Assembly (NCBI GenBank): GCA_016190665.1
Contig: JACPQD010000029.1
Location: forward strand, 1-64,000
DNA length: 64,000 nt
DNA from: Chloroflexota bacterium
GTDB taxonomy: Bacteria; Chloroflexota; Dehalococcoidia; JACPQD01
Direction: 5' to 3'
In this document: piece by piece, positions 1 to 8,092 of the stretch
How the letters are laid out: the number at the start of each line of letters is the position of its first letter
How positions within the stretch are numbered: position 1 is the first letter of the stretch
Made by a program: the position numbers and the translations under genes
Notes under the pieces: model-generated
The model's database searches: none
Told to the model about the DNA's origin: nothing
What the model saw: only the letters and a program-made list of their open reading frames with translations

Positions 1-45
1 ATCGGTCTGGGGGGGGGGGGGGTTTTGGGGTGTGGGTACTGTTAA

Positions 46-708
46 CGGCCCCCGACCCCCCGGCCCCCGACCCCCGCCTTCCCCTTCCTGTGCCTCATCG
101 TCTCTGGCGGCCACACCGACCTCATCCTGGCGAAGGCGCATGGCCAATACCGCATACTGGGCAGGACGCGCGATGACGCCGCCGGGGAGGCCTTCGACAA
201 GGTGGCCCGTCTGCTGGGCCTGGGCTATCCAGGGGGGCCGGTTATCCAGCGCGTGACGGAGGGGGCGGCGCCCGCCAGCTATCGGCTGCCGCGGGCCTGG
301 CTGCGGAGCAGCCACGATTTCAGCTTCAGCGGCCTGAAGACGGCCGTGCTGCGCCTGGTGGAGGAGGGTAAGGTCCCCCGACACGTCGGGGAGGGAGGCG
401 CCGTGCCCGAGGCCTCGGCCGAGGCCGCCGCCGCCTTCCAGGAGTCGGTGACCGACGTCCTGGTGACGAAGACCATTGCCGCCGCCCGCAAACACGGCGT
501 GGGCCAGATACTCCTCGCCGGGGGCGTGGCAGCCAACAAAGCGCTGCGGGAGACCATGCTCCAGCGCTCCCCGGTGCCGGTCCTCATCCCCCCTCCTGCC
601 CTGTGCACCGATAACGCCGCCATGGTCGCCTCCTGCGGCTACTTCCGCTTCCAGCGCGGAGAGAGGGCGCCCCTGGACATCGATGTGTATCCAAGCCTGC
701 GGCTTTGA
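46..708 (+). CDS. tsaD: TsaD, tRNA N6-threonylcarbamoyladenosine transferase, 5'-truncated
   Basis: This is the C-terminal two thirds of the ASKHA-fold enzyme that, with TsaB and TsaE, transfers the threonylcarbamoyl group to A37 of ANN-decoding tRNAs. Visible family motifs in order are [20 protein letters not shown] followed by [28 protein letters not shown], and near the end CTDNAAM, whose Asp is a metal ligand in the family. The frame has a TAA at 43-45, and before about position 80 the DNA is a poly-G tract followed by C-rich repeats that match nothing in TsaD. The true N-terminus, with the first metal-binding His pair, is therefore missing, most likely because the contig ends here. The family assignment is certain; the 5' boundary is not. 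Confidence 0.93.
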   Translation, partial: RPPTPRPPTPAFPFLCLIVSGGHTDLILAKAHGQYRILGRTRDDAAGEAFDKVARLLGLGYPGGPVIQRVTEGAAPASYRLPRAWLRSSHDFSFSGLKTAVLRLVEEGKVPRHVGEGGAVPEASAEAAAAFQESVTDVLVTKTIAAARKHGVGQILLAGGVAANKALRETMLQRSPVPVLIPPPALCTDNAAMVASCGYFRFQRGERAPLDIDVYPSLRL

Positions 709-1013
709 GCTGTCAGCGCTCAGCGTTCAGCCTTCAGCCATCAGTGATCAGGAGGCGTTCCTGAACCACTGGTGGACGAAAGTGGACGGGGATGGACACA
801 AAACGCCTGCCTCCCACGGCGGCGTCCGGCCATCCGCCCGCTATTCATCACTCATCATTTCGTCATCCTTTTGTCCGTTCCCTATCCGGTGACGCCGGAC
901 CTCCAATGAGCTTTCAGCACCGCGGTTTCAGCGCTCGGCAGTCAGCTTTCAGCTCTCTCAGCATTCATTATTCCCCCTTGCCTCCCGCTCCGCGCTTCGG
1001 GCTTCGTGCTTCC
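709..1013. repeat. Intergenic heptamer repeats (TCAGCNN)
   Basis: Between the stop of tsaD and the convergent DUF2851 gene. From about 709 to 750 the sequence is a run of 7-base units built on TCAGC (TGTCAGC, GCTCAGC, GTTCAGC, CTTCAGC, CATCAGT). A second short run lies at about 940-965. I see no gene in this stretch. The same heptamer type recurs in other intergenic regions of the window. Confidence 0.6.
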
Positions 1014-2450
1014 TCATCCCCCCAGCGGGCATTCCTCGCAACACCGCTCCAGACACCACTTCCTATAGATGTGTATCATCCCCTGCTGGCGCCGCGCCGA
1101 GGGGCGGATCTTCCGTCCACCGAAAAGGAGATGGCCCATCTCCCGGGTGATCTCATTCTCACCGAGAGGGGGGCAGAGGCGAAATATTTCCAGGGCGCGG
1201 TCCGCCAGACCGGGGTTCCCCGTGGCCTCGGCGTAGGCGTAGAGGAAAGGGAGGGCCACGTTGACTACGATCTCTCGCGCCCTTTCCCGCCCGATGAGCG
1301 CCCCGACATCTCGGGGCGCCGGCAGGCCGAAGTCATAGTGGTTGACCCAGAACCCTTCCGCGGGCGTGACCAAGGCGCGCTCCAGCGCGCAAAGCGCCTC
1401 CAGGGGTGGGCCGGAGAAGACACAGCGCAGGACAGCTTCCAGAAGGCCCTCCGACCTGTGGCGCGCCAGCAGGTGGGCCATGCCGGCGAGGCGACGTGGA
1501 GGCAGGTTCTCCGGCCTGACCCCGCCCCAGCGCCAGGGCAAACCCTCATCGGCCAGCTTCATGTCTTGCCAGGCCTCTTCGAGGCCGAAGACAAAGCCGG
1601 CGTCAGCGAAGGACGCGGGCAGGGGAGGCCGGCGCTGCGACGGCAGCAGCCCGGCAGCCCCAAGCAGGAGCGCGTAGAATACCTTCAGTTGCCTTTCCCG
1701 CGCCTTTACTTCGGCCAGTAACGTGCGGGGGCTCATCCGCGCCTGCAGGGCCTCCGGTTGCCTTTCCCGCTCTCTCTCCGCAGCCATGCCCTCGAGGACC
1801 GACAAGGGCAGGCGACGGGCCAGCTCCCGAAAGGGATCTTTGTTGTGGGCGTAGCCCAGCGCGGCCATGATGCCCTCATACAAGACCTGCACCGGCGCCT
1901 GGCAGGAGAGATCCGCCTCGAAGCCCGCCGCCCTGGCCAGGAAACGGGCCTCCCCGGCTGCATCCAGCTTTTCCAGGCCACGGGACCCCACCGCGGCGCG
2001 CCGGCACGGCCAGGGCTCAGCGGCGGCCGGGGGCGTCTCCCGGCACAGCGACTCCAGCGGCGCACTTAGACAGTCCTCCATGGCTAGCGTGGGGAGCAGG
2101 GACCCGCTCTCCAGAAAGGCGCCGCCGGGCAGATCGCCATGCAGGACCGCGTGGAGGACCGTTCCGTTGTAGCGGGGGTCCCGGTGGTGGCCATGGTTCC
2201 GCCAGTCGCTGGCCCTGACGTGGATTTCCACATCTCCACGCCACAACGAGGCGTCAGCGGCGGCAATGATGGCGTGGCGGAAATCAGGCCCGCCTTCATG
2301 GCTTCGCCTCCCGGGATAGACCACCTGCAGCGCCATGCCCGTGTCGGTGGCCAGGGCATCTCGAAGGACGAGCTGCCTCTCCCAGATGCGGGCCACCAGT
2401 ATTTCATTCACTCCCTGAAGCGTCACCGCCCTCAGGTAAGCCGCCTCCAT
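1014..2450 (-). CDS. DUF2851 family protein
   Basis: Protein of about 478 residues belonging to the DUF2851 family, whose function is unknown. The family signature is plain near the N-terminus: a W-E-R-Q segment, then GPDFRHA, then WRGDVEIHVRASDWRNHGH and YNGTVLHAVLHGD, a His-rich block that suggests a nuclease- or metal-dependent fold (inference). The open frame continues upstream to about 3011, but that extension runs antisense through the XRE gene and has no family similarity, so I start at the ATG at 2450 (residues MEAAYLR). No clear Shine-Dalgarno precedes it. A TACACG-N4-CGTGTA palindrome lies only 3 bases upstream, which implies either a very short leader or repression by direct occlusion. 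The gene probably belongs with the XRE regulator directly upstream on the same strand. Confidence 0.8.
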   Translation of the reverse strand: MEAAYLRAVTLQGVNEILVARIWERQLVLRDALATDTGMALQVVYPGRRSHEGGPDFRHAIIAAADASLWRGDVEIHVRASDWRNHGHHRDPRYNGTVLHAVLHGDLPGGAFLESGSLLPTLAMEDCLSAPLESLCRETPPAAAEPWPCRRAAVGSRGLEKLDAAGEARFLARAAGFEADLSCQAPVQVLYEGIMAALGYAHNKDPFRELARRLPLSVLEGMAAERERERQPEALQARMSPRTLLAEVKARERQLKVFYALLLGAAGLLPSQRRPPLPASFADAGFVFGLEEAWQDMKLADEGLPWRWGGVRPENLPPRRLAGMAHLLARHRSEGLLEAVLRCVFSGPPLEALCALERALVTPAEGFWVNHYDFGLPAPRDVGALIGRERAREIVVNVALPFLYAYAEATGNPGLADRALEIFRLCPPLGENEITREMGHLLFGGRKIRPSARRQQGMIHIYRKWCLERCCEECPLGG

Positions 2451-2453
2451 GTG

Positions 2454-2469
2454 TACACGTAACCGTGTA
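2454..2469. promoter_or_regulatory. Predicted operator, TACACG-N4-CGTGTA
   Basis: A perfect inverted repeat with 6-base arms and a TAAC spacer sits immediately upstream of the DUF2851 start. The same core, ACACG-N4-CGTGT, recurs upstream of the neighbouring XRE regulator at 2925-2938. Two matching sites in front of two adjacent genes, one of them a small Cro/C1-type repressor, point to an autoregulated operator pair. Confidence 0.6.
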
Positions 2470-2628
2470 AGACGATCAAAAAAAGGAGCGGGCACCTTTG
2501 AAGCGGGAAGCGGGAAGCGTGGATCGGGAAGGGGTGGCGAAGAAGGTCGTGTCTCCTCTAGGCTGCGTCGAGGGAAGGCGCCTGCGCTTTCGGCTCCTTT
2601 TTGCGCTGTCCGGGTCAATTCTCGCTCC

Positions 2629-2913
2629 TTACTCACCTGTTGGGGACGCCGCCGCGTTACGTTGCGCCTGATCCGCTGACGCGTTTTCCGCGTTGCCCAC
2701 CTCGTAGCGGAAGCCGGCGCGCTCGGCCACAATGGAGAGGAGCGTCGTTGAGGCGCCGCGCGGGCGGTACATGCCCACCTCCCACTCGGAGATCGTCTGC
2801 TGCCGCGTGCCCAACTCCTCGGCCATCTCCGCCTGAGTAAGGCCCATGTGCCGCCGCAGGGCGCGCACCCGGTAGCTATTCCACTGGGCCTTCCGCCGCT
2901 TTCCCTGTCCCAT
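2629..2913 (-). CDS. XRE-family (Cro/C1-type) transcriptional regulator
   Basis: A 94-residue protein that is mostly one helix-turn-helix domain (about residues 15-70), with the typical run RRHMGLTQAEMAEELG and TRQQTISEWEVG, where the second block is the recognition helix. The C-terminal 25 residues are Ala/Asn-rich and look unstructured. It is in the size range of single-domain repressors. An ACACG-N4-CGTGT palindrome lies 11 bases upstream of its ATG and a near copy precedes the DUF2851 gene downstream, so autoregulation plus control of that gene is the simplest reading. No toxin partner is recognisable, so I do not call it an antitoxin. Confidence 0.85.
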   Translation of the reverse strand: MGQGKRRKAQWNSYRVRALRRHMGLTQAEMAEELGTRQQTISEWEVGMYRPRGASTTLLSIVAERAGFRYEVGNAENASADQAQRNAAASPTGE

Positions 2914-2924
2914 GACCTCATTTT

Positions 2925-2938
2925 ACACGGAAACGTGT
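2925..2938. promoter_or_regulatory. Predicted operator, ACACG-N4-CGTGT
   Basis: A perfect 5-base-arm palindrome (ACACG, GAAA spacer, CGTGT) preceded by TTTT, upstream of the XRE regulator start at 2913. It shares the TTACACGG..ACGTGT core with the site at 2454-2469 when that site is read on the minus strand. Confidence 0.6.
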
Positions 2939-2962
2939 GCGCTGTCAAGGGGGTAGAATGCT

Positions 2963-3054
2963 GAATGATGAGTGATGAATCCGTCATGCTGGTTGAGACC
3001 ACCACCAGCAAAGATGAAAATTGTGTTTGCCTACCCCCGCATTGACGTACAGGG
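2963..3054 (+). repeat. Dispersed intergenic repeat, copy 1
   Basis: Shares with 61404-61489 an ordered series of blocks: GAATGATGA, TGATGAATC, CATGC(T/C)GGTTGA, ACCACCA, GAAAATTGTGTTT, TACCCC(C)GCA and GTACGGGG-like ends. The second copy continues into two palindromes. The two copies are 58 kb apart and neither is coding. Confidence 0.6.
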
Positions 3055-3237
3055 AATGGGCGCGGCTGCCAACTTCAGGATGTGAATGCGGACTGGTCCT
3101 CCGTGCGCCATGTCGATCCATTCGGTGTAGTGTTTTCTATTCTTCAGCAGGTCTCCATGAGTCCCGCTTTCAACTATCCTGCCATCCTCGATCACATAGA
3201 TACAATCAGCCCAGCTAACGAGCTCCAGTTTATGGCC
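3031..3237 (-). pseudogene. Remnant of an ABC transporter ATPase C-terminus
   Basis: Translated on the minus strand this reads SWADCIYVIEDGRIVESGTH followed by GDLLKNRKHYTEWIDM. That is the extreme C-terminus (H-loop exit and D-x-I-x-V-x-x-x-G-x-I-V-E-x-G-x-H) of an ABC exporter ATPase. No Walker A, signature or Walker B motif can be found upstream in any frame, and the flanking residues do not resemble the family. I read it as a decayed fragment rather than a functional gene. Confidence 0.6.
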
Positions 3238-3424
3238 GGGCGCTCTTGCTATGGACCTCCACGTTGGTGGGCTGGCAGGAAAGAAGCCTCCACTCCCCGG
3301 AGACAAACTCCGGCACCGACCGTCTGGCTACTTCGCAGAGATCGTAGGCTGCGGGTACACTTTCCACGGAGTTCAACGCCTCGACGATGAAATGCTCTGA
3401 TGTCAGGTTTTCGTCCCGGCAGAT

Positions 3425-5245
3425 TCAGGGCAGAGGATTCCGCTGCGCCGGAGTTAACTGGTCCGCCCAGGACGCCGGCAACCTCTGAACCCATCCGTTG
3501 TAGACAACAGGTATTGGCAGCACACCCTGCCCGCCCATGCCAGCGTTGCCTGCAATGGCGGCATCGGCGGAAGTGCCGGAAGTCGCCACGAGGGCCACCG
3601 AGCCGGCGATCGCCGCATCGGTCGCGCTGCCGTCGCCATTAGGATCGGGGTCCACGATGATGAGCCTGTTGGAGAACTTGTTGGTGACGTAGGCGTAATA
3701 GCCGCCGCCCTGCTTGGCGCCGAAATTGATGCCATGAGCGCCCGGGTCCGCCGGAAGCATGGCGACCAGGCTGTCCATGGCGGTGTCGATTATGGTGATG
3801 GTGGCAGTCAGCGTGTTGGCAACCACCACAAACTTGCCATCGGGACTGACGGGGGTCTGGATGGGCAGGCCGCCCACTGGTCCAGTGATCGCTCCGTTGA
3901 TCGGATCATAGTTGGCCAGCAGATTTATTGTTTTAGTGCTCAGAGTGTGCAAGTCGACCACCGTCAGCGTGCTGTCAACAAAATTGGCCACATAAGCCTT
4001 GCTGCCATCGGGCATAATCCCAACCGCGATGGGATGTGAGCCAGTGCGAAGGATGTCTGTCTTGCCCGTAGCGAAGTTGAATATGCTGGCGGTGTCACTG
4101 AGAGTGTTCGGCGTGATCAGTTTGCTCCCATCGCTGGTAATCCAGGGGCCGTGGGGGTGCGGCGCTCCAATATCGAGCCGCCGCTCGACCCCGGTGCCGC
4201 GGGGGGCTAGCTCCACCACCGACTCGTTCCGATCAGCGCCATTGATGGTCACGTATACCTGGTCAGTGTTCGGGCGCGTAATGACGTGGGCTGGAGACTC
4301 GCCGACGGAGATGTTTTCCACCAGCCGCCCGCTTCTTCTGTCGAACACGGTCAGCCGATGGTCAAACCATTGGGTCTGGAAAATCAGTTCCTGGTCGCGG
4401 TCGGTCCACATGTTGTGGGGATTATTCATCTTGATGTCAGGCAGAGCCACTTTTCTGGTAACCAGCCAGGTGACGGCATCAACGGCAGTGGCCGTGCCTG
4501 GCTTCTCCTTGCCGCTGGTCAGCTCAAACTGCGTGTCGACCCAGACCTCACCTATTCCAGGCGCAACCGGCTTACGCGTCGGTTCCAGCGTCAGGTCGTT
4601 CCCATACCGCTCGTTGAGCACCGCTCTGAAGTTAGCAACAAGCCCCCCCGTTATCCGAACCGGAACGTCGGCGTATGTTACGTGCCAGGGGGCTCCGGAA
4701 GCGTAGTCCTGCCAGTTTCCCGGGTTGGTGGCTATGAAGAAAGACCTGACCAAGCGAGTAGCCAGGTCGCTGGAAGTGGGAATGGTTGCGCCGTTGATCA
4801 GGGTGATCGTCTCGCCCAGATCGAGACCCTCCGTCGCCGGATCGTCCACAATTACGCCGGCAAACATAAAAGGATGGATCTGGCAGAGGAACACATAGAG
4901 CCCCGGCGTGCGCAAGTTCAGGCTGACGCTTCCCTTCATGGCGCCGGTTTCAAAGGGCATACCTTCAGCTCCCGTAGGGAAGAGCAGACTGGTGACCGTG
5001 TGGACTGTTCTGGATCTATGGGAGAAGTCGACCCTGGTCCCGGGTGTCACCACGGCCAGAGAGTTGCTGCCTCCCACTGGCCCGGCTACGTTAGCAAACC
5101 AGCGCCCGGGATCGTCCGTGATCTCGAACTCCACTCGCGCCTGCGAAGACGAACCGAAAACTAACAGCGTCCCCAGCACTGCTCCCAGCGCCAGGAGCGC
5201 TGTGGCCATGCCAACCTGAAGCTTTCTCCGCCGCACCACATGCAT
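3425..5245 (-). CDS. Exported cupredoxin / YVTN beta-propeller fusion protein
   Basis: A 606-residue protein. Residues 1-36 form a signal peptide or N-terminal anchor (RRRK, then a hydrophobic run). Residues 37-135 look like a cupredoxin with a complete type-1 copper ligand set: His82 in RTVHTV, then Cys121, His124 and Met127 in LCQIHPFM. Residues from about 270 carry beta-propeller repeats of the YVTN/YncE type, for example SPAHVITRPNTDQVYVTING, GIMPDGSKAYVANFVDSTLTVV, VSPDGKFVVVANT and YAYVTNKFSNRLIIVD. The segment between them (135-260) is not recognised. The protein probably acts outside the membrane in electron transfer or as a copper-binding surface protein; no substrate can be deduced. 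It stands alone, with no copper-enzyme operon beside it. Fold calls are confident, function is not. Confidence 0.8.
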   Translation of the reverse strand: MHVVRRRKLQVGMATALLALGAVLGTLLVFGSSSQARVEFEITDDPGRWFANVAGPVGGSNSLAVVTPGTRVDFSHRSRTVHTVTSLLFPTGAEGMPFETGAMKGSVSLNLRTPGLYVFLCQIHPFMFAGVIVDDPATEGLDLGETITLINGATIPTSSDLATRLVRSFFIATNPGNWQDYASGAPWHVTYADVPVRITGGLVANFRAVLNERYGNDLTLEPTRKPVAPGIGEVWVDTQFELTSGKEKPGTATAVDAVTWLVTRKVALPDIKMNNPHNMWTDRDQELIFQTQWFDHRLTVFDRRSGRLVENISVGESPAHVITRPNTDQVYVTINGADRNESVVELAPRGTGVERRLDIGAPHPHGPWITSDGSKLITPNTLSDTASIFNFATGKTDILRTGSHPIAVGIMPDGSKAYVANFVDSTLTVVDLHTLSTKTINLLANYDPINGAITGPVGGLPIQTPVSPDGKFVVVANTLTATITIIDTAMDSLVAMLPADPGAHGINFGAKQGGGYYAYVTNKFSNRLIIVDPDPNGDGSATDAAIAGSVALVATSGTSADAAIAGNAGMGGQGVLPIPVVYNGWVQRLPASWADQLTPAQRNPLP

Positions 5246-5637
5246 ATCTCGCCTCCTCTAGCAGAGATTCATTGTCCTTCTTCAACTTATGCTATTCCCT
5301 GATGAGGAGAGAAGTGATAGCGGTACGTATTTTTCTGGCGCGTTATGCGTACTTCATGGAGCGTAGTTCTTCGCGGGTAGGAGAGCGAGCAGCGGCGGGT
5401 GACAGAACCGGATGTTGAAACAGTCGGGGAATTACGCCGGGAATGGCCAGGAACGACTGAGATGCGGCAGTGGCCAGAGATGGCAAGCATAGAATAGGTT
5501 TCTGGCTTGCTCTTGCCTTGAGAGACGCACCCCATCAGAGCAGGGGCAGCGGCAACATAGCCGGATCCCGGCCTTTTTCAATGATAACGGTGTTTTTCAT
5601 CTTTCTCCCGCCGGCGAGGTGGTTGCGCGACCTTTTC
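5246..5637. other. Intergenic, no supported feature
   Basis: About 390 bases between the beta-propeller gene and tRNA-Gln. A short minus-strand frame (about 5287-5535) lacks a ribosome-binding site, recognisable domain or convincing codon bias, so I see nothing reportable here. Confidence 0.5.
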
Positions 5638-5711
5638 TGGCTGGGGAAGAAGGATTCGAACCTCCGCTAACGGATCCAGAGTCCGCTGTCCTACCACTAG
5701 ACGATTCCCCA
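5638..5711 (-). tRNA. tRNA-Gln (anticodon CTG)
   Basis: Read on the minus strand it folds as a cloverleaf: acceptor TGGGGAA paired with TTCCCCA, discriminator G, encoded CCA; D-arm with AGTGGTAGGAC; anticodon stem GCGGA/TCCGT around loop CTCTGGA, giving anticodon CTG; T-arm GGAGG-TTCGAAT-CCTTC. The U1-A72 end and the CTG anticodon are normal for glutamine tRNA. Confidence 0.95.
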
Positions 5712-5829
5712 GTAACCCGTAGCTTTCAGCCATCAGCAGTCAGCCACCAATTCCGCTGAAAGCTGAAGGCCAAGAGCTGGCAGCCCCAGTCCAGTATTGT
5801 AGCAAAGCGCAGGCCCACTTTTCAAGCAC

Positions 5830-5858
5830 TTGACCGGCGCCAGGCATTGTGGTAATGT
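5830..5858 (+). promoter_or_regulatory. rnpB promoter
   Basis: TTGACC at 5830-5835 and TAATGT at 5853-5858 are separated by exactly 17 bases. The predicted transcription start falls at about 5865, which is the predicted 5' end of RNase P RNA. Confidence 0.65.
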
Positions 5859-5865
5859 CCTAGTT

Positions 5866-6220
5866 GCCCAAGCAAGTCGGGTAACCGCCCTGATAACATC
5901 GGGGAGGAAAGTCCGAGCTCCACCGGGCAGAATGCTGGGTAACACCCAGGAGGGGCGACCCTACGGAAAGCGCCACAGAAACATACCGCCCCGAAAAGAT
6001 CGGGGTAAGGGTGAAATGGTGAGGTAAGAGCTCACCAGCGGCGAGGCGACTCACCGGCTGGGCAAACCCCATTCGGAGCAAGACTAAATAGGGGGACATA
6101 AGGCGCCCGGCCTGTCCCCGGGTTAGTCGCTTGACCTCGATGGCAACATCGAGGCTAGATAGATGGTTACCGTCCCGATTCTATCGGGATACAGAACTCG
6201 GCTTACAGGCTTGCTTGGGT
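5866..6220 (+). ncRNA. rnpB: RNase P RNA, bacterial type A
   Basis: Catalytic RNA that removes the 5' leader of pre-tRNAs. The termini pair (CCCAAGCAAG at the start with CTTGCTTGGG at the end, P1). Conserved blocks are in the right order: GAGGAAAGTCCGAGCTCC near 5904, GGTAACACCCAGGAGGGGCGACC, ACAGAAACATACCGCC, GGTAAGGGTGAAATGGTGAGG, AGAGCTCACCAG, GGCTGGCAAACCCC-like sequence, and ACAGAACTCGGCTTAC near the 3' end. Length (about 355 nt) is normal for type A. Confidence 0.96.
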
Positions 6221-6258
6221 ATTTGCTAAATCTGGGGGAAAATGGGTAAAAAAGGGGG

Positions 6259-6288
6259 TTGACAAGCAGGTGAACTGTGGTTTATACT
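6259..6288 (+). promoter_or_regulatory. Sigma70-type promoter for the secreted protein gene
   Basis: A perfect -35 TTGACA at 6259-6264 and TATACT at 6283-6288 with an 18-base spacer. The start codon of the next gene lies about 115 bases downstream. Confidence 0.6.
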
Positions 6289-6411
6289 TGCAAGTCACTG
6301 AGGTTCATACTTGTGAGTTAGCATAGGGTTTGTTCGACGAAGTGGTGCCGGCGGCTTGCCGAAGGGGGTTCGGCCGGGCCGGGTGAGTTCATCTGGTAGA
6401 AGGAGGAGATG

Positions 6412-7761
6412 ATGTCAAGGGGCAGAGGCGGGAGTACACTACTCATCAGTGTTTGGCCGAGCATCGTGGTATTGTTATTGATCGCGGGTCTTTCGGCGGC
6501 GCCGTGGTCCGGCACGTGGGCGGCGCCGGGCCAGAGCGTTATTAACTCGACGGTCCCGACTATCTCGACCTACACCACGATACCTACCACAGGCGGGACG
6601 GCCAACTCCAATGACTCAAGGGTAACTATGGTCGTCGGCTCGGGTCGTGTGTCTTCATCAACAATGTTTCGCATCTATCGGCATTCAATTCCCGATGCCA
6701 GTGATCCCGGGACCTTCCCGGCGAATGACGCCACGTTCCAATTCGGGGGCAACAATTTCAGCATCATCCCGGTTAACACGCCACTCACTGAGGGGGGCGT
6801 CCCTATAGAGCCCTTCACCTTCGTTGGAGGCACGGTGCAGGTAACCGCCACGTACCTGGACGCCGACATACCTGCCGTGAATCCAGCCCAATTGACCCTC
6901 AGGAGGTTCGACACAGCCACGGGCGTCTACACTGGCTCCGGGACCTGGACATCCCTCACTACTACCGTCAACACTACTGACAAGACTGTGTCTGCCGCGA
7001 GCGATCGCCCGGGCTACTTTACGGTGGCGGCGCCACCCCAGCCGACGCCGCCTTCCGGCGGTGGTGGCGGTGGCGGCGGCGCACTACCACTTCCTACGGC
7101 GACAAAGACCCCGACCCCTACGGCAACAAAGACCCCGACGCCGGGCGCGCCGGCGGCCACGCCGACGCTGGCCCCGGGTCAGCCGACCCCTACACCGGTG
7201 CCGCCTACGGCCACTATACCCGCACCGACGGCTACAGCGCTCCCCGAGGGGACGATCATCCTCACCAAAGGCTGGAACCTTATCTCGCAGGCCTACTTCC
7301 TGAAGGACCCCTCGGTGGCGGCAGTGTTCGGCAACAAGGTGGACACGGTCCTTTACTTCAACACGGAGATACAGGATTGGGATACCGCCAATAGGGCCGC
7401 GGACGGCACATGGTCGGGCACCTTGACGAAACTGGAGATCGGCGATGGCTATTGGGTCAAGTCCCTCATCGATGGCCCGCTGACCTACCAGTACGACGAC
7501 AAGGTCCTTGCCCTCCCGCCGCACAAGTTGCGCGAGGGCTGGAACATGATCGGCTACGTAAACCGGGACTACCGGACGCAGCCTTCGATGAATCTCAGCG
7601 CCTATCTGGCGTCGGTGTCGGGCAAGTGGGAGTCTCTCTTCAGTTACAGTCCCAGCGAAGGCTATAAGATCGGGAAACCTGATGGCAGCGGCTTCACGTC
7701 CATCAATTACGGCAGCGGCTACTGGATCAATATGAAGGAGGGGGCGACCCTGTTGCCGTAA
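6412..7761 (+). CDS. Secreted Ig-like/Thr-Pro-linker surface protein
   Basis: About 449 residues. The N-terminus has a signal peptide (hydrophobic run to about residue 38, then a WAAPGQ cleavage region). Residues 40-205 contain beta-sandwich-like sequence. Residues 215-280 are a Gly run followed by PTPTATKTPTPT-like low complexity, a typical wall- or surface-exposed linker. The C-terminal 170 residues contain two copies of a module with GWNLIS / GWNMIGY, then Trp-rich sequence, then GDGYWVK / GSGYWINM. Of the two adjacent ATG codons I prefer 6412, because AGGAGG at 6401-6406 is only 2 bases from the first but 5 from the second. It is a single-gene unit between its own promoter and a strong terminator. 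Extracellular location is well supported; the role is unknown. Confidence 0.75.
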   Translation: MSRGRGGSTLLISVWPSIVVLLLIAGLSAAPWSGTWAAPGQSVINSTVPTISTYTTIPTTGGTANSNDSRVTMVVGSGRVSSSTMFRIYRHSIPDASDPGTFPANDATFQFGGNNFSIIPVNTPLTEGGVPIEPFTFVGGTVQVTATYLDADIPAVNPAQLTLRRFDTATGVYTGSGTWTSLTTTVNTTDKTVSAASDRPGYFTVAAPPQPTPPSGGGGGGGGALPLPTATKTPTPTATKTPTPGAPAATPTLAPGQPTPTPVPPTATIPAPTATALPEGTIILTKGWNLISQAYFLKDPSVAAVFGNKVDTVLYFNTEIQDWDTANRAADGTWSGTLTKLEIGDGYWVKSLIDGPLTYQYDDKVLALPPHKLREGWNMIGYVNRDYRTQPSMNLSAYLASVSGKWESLFSYSPSEGYKIGKPDGSGFTSINYGSGYWINMKEGATLLP

Positions 7762-7812
7762 GCGGTCTTCAGCCCCTCCTTGGAGGGTTCGGGAGATCGA
7801 GCCAGAACGATG

Positions 7813-7852
7813 AAAAAGCACTGCTACCCATCTTGGGTAGCAGTGCTTTTTT
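7813..7852. terminator. Rho-independent terminator, symmetrical
   Basis: An 18-base perfect inverted repeat (AAAAAGCACTGCTACCCA with TGGGTAGCAGTGCTTTTT) around a 3-base loop. It has T-tracts on both strands, so it could terminate in both directions. It lies 50 bases after the surface-protein stop codon. Confidence 0.9.
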
Positions 7853-8092
7853 GCTGCCGGGCGTCCGGGCAAACCGTCTGGCGGTTGGCTGTCCGGCCCT
7901 GGCGGCGGAATTTTTGGGCGTTTCGCGCCTCCCGACCGCTGGCTTTGCCGTCAGGTCTGCTTAGAAGGCGTACGTATCCTGAAGGGCGGCCTTCAGCAAT
8001 TCCGCGATAGCTTATATCCAGAATGTAAGGTAAAATAGGAGTACGGAGCTTCGGACCAACTCCGTCATTCTGCGCCGATTCGAGGCTGACAA

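Noticed and set aside
2451-3011. N-terminal extension of the DUF2851 frame
   Set aside because: It overlaps the XRE gene on the same strand in another frame, is Arg/Pro-rich and has no family similarity.
5287-5535. 82-codon minus-strand frame
   Set aside because: No ribosome-binding site, no domain, and unusual composition for a coding gene here.
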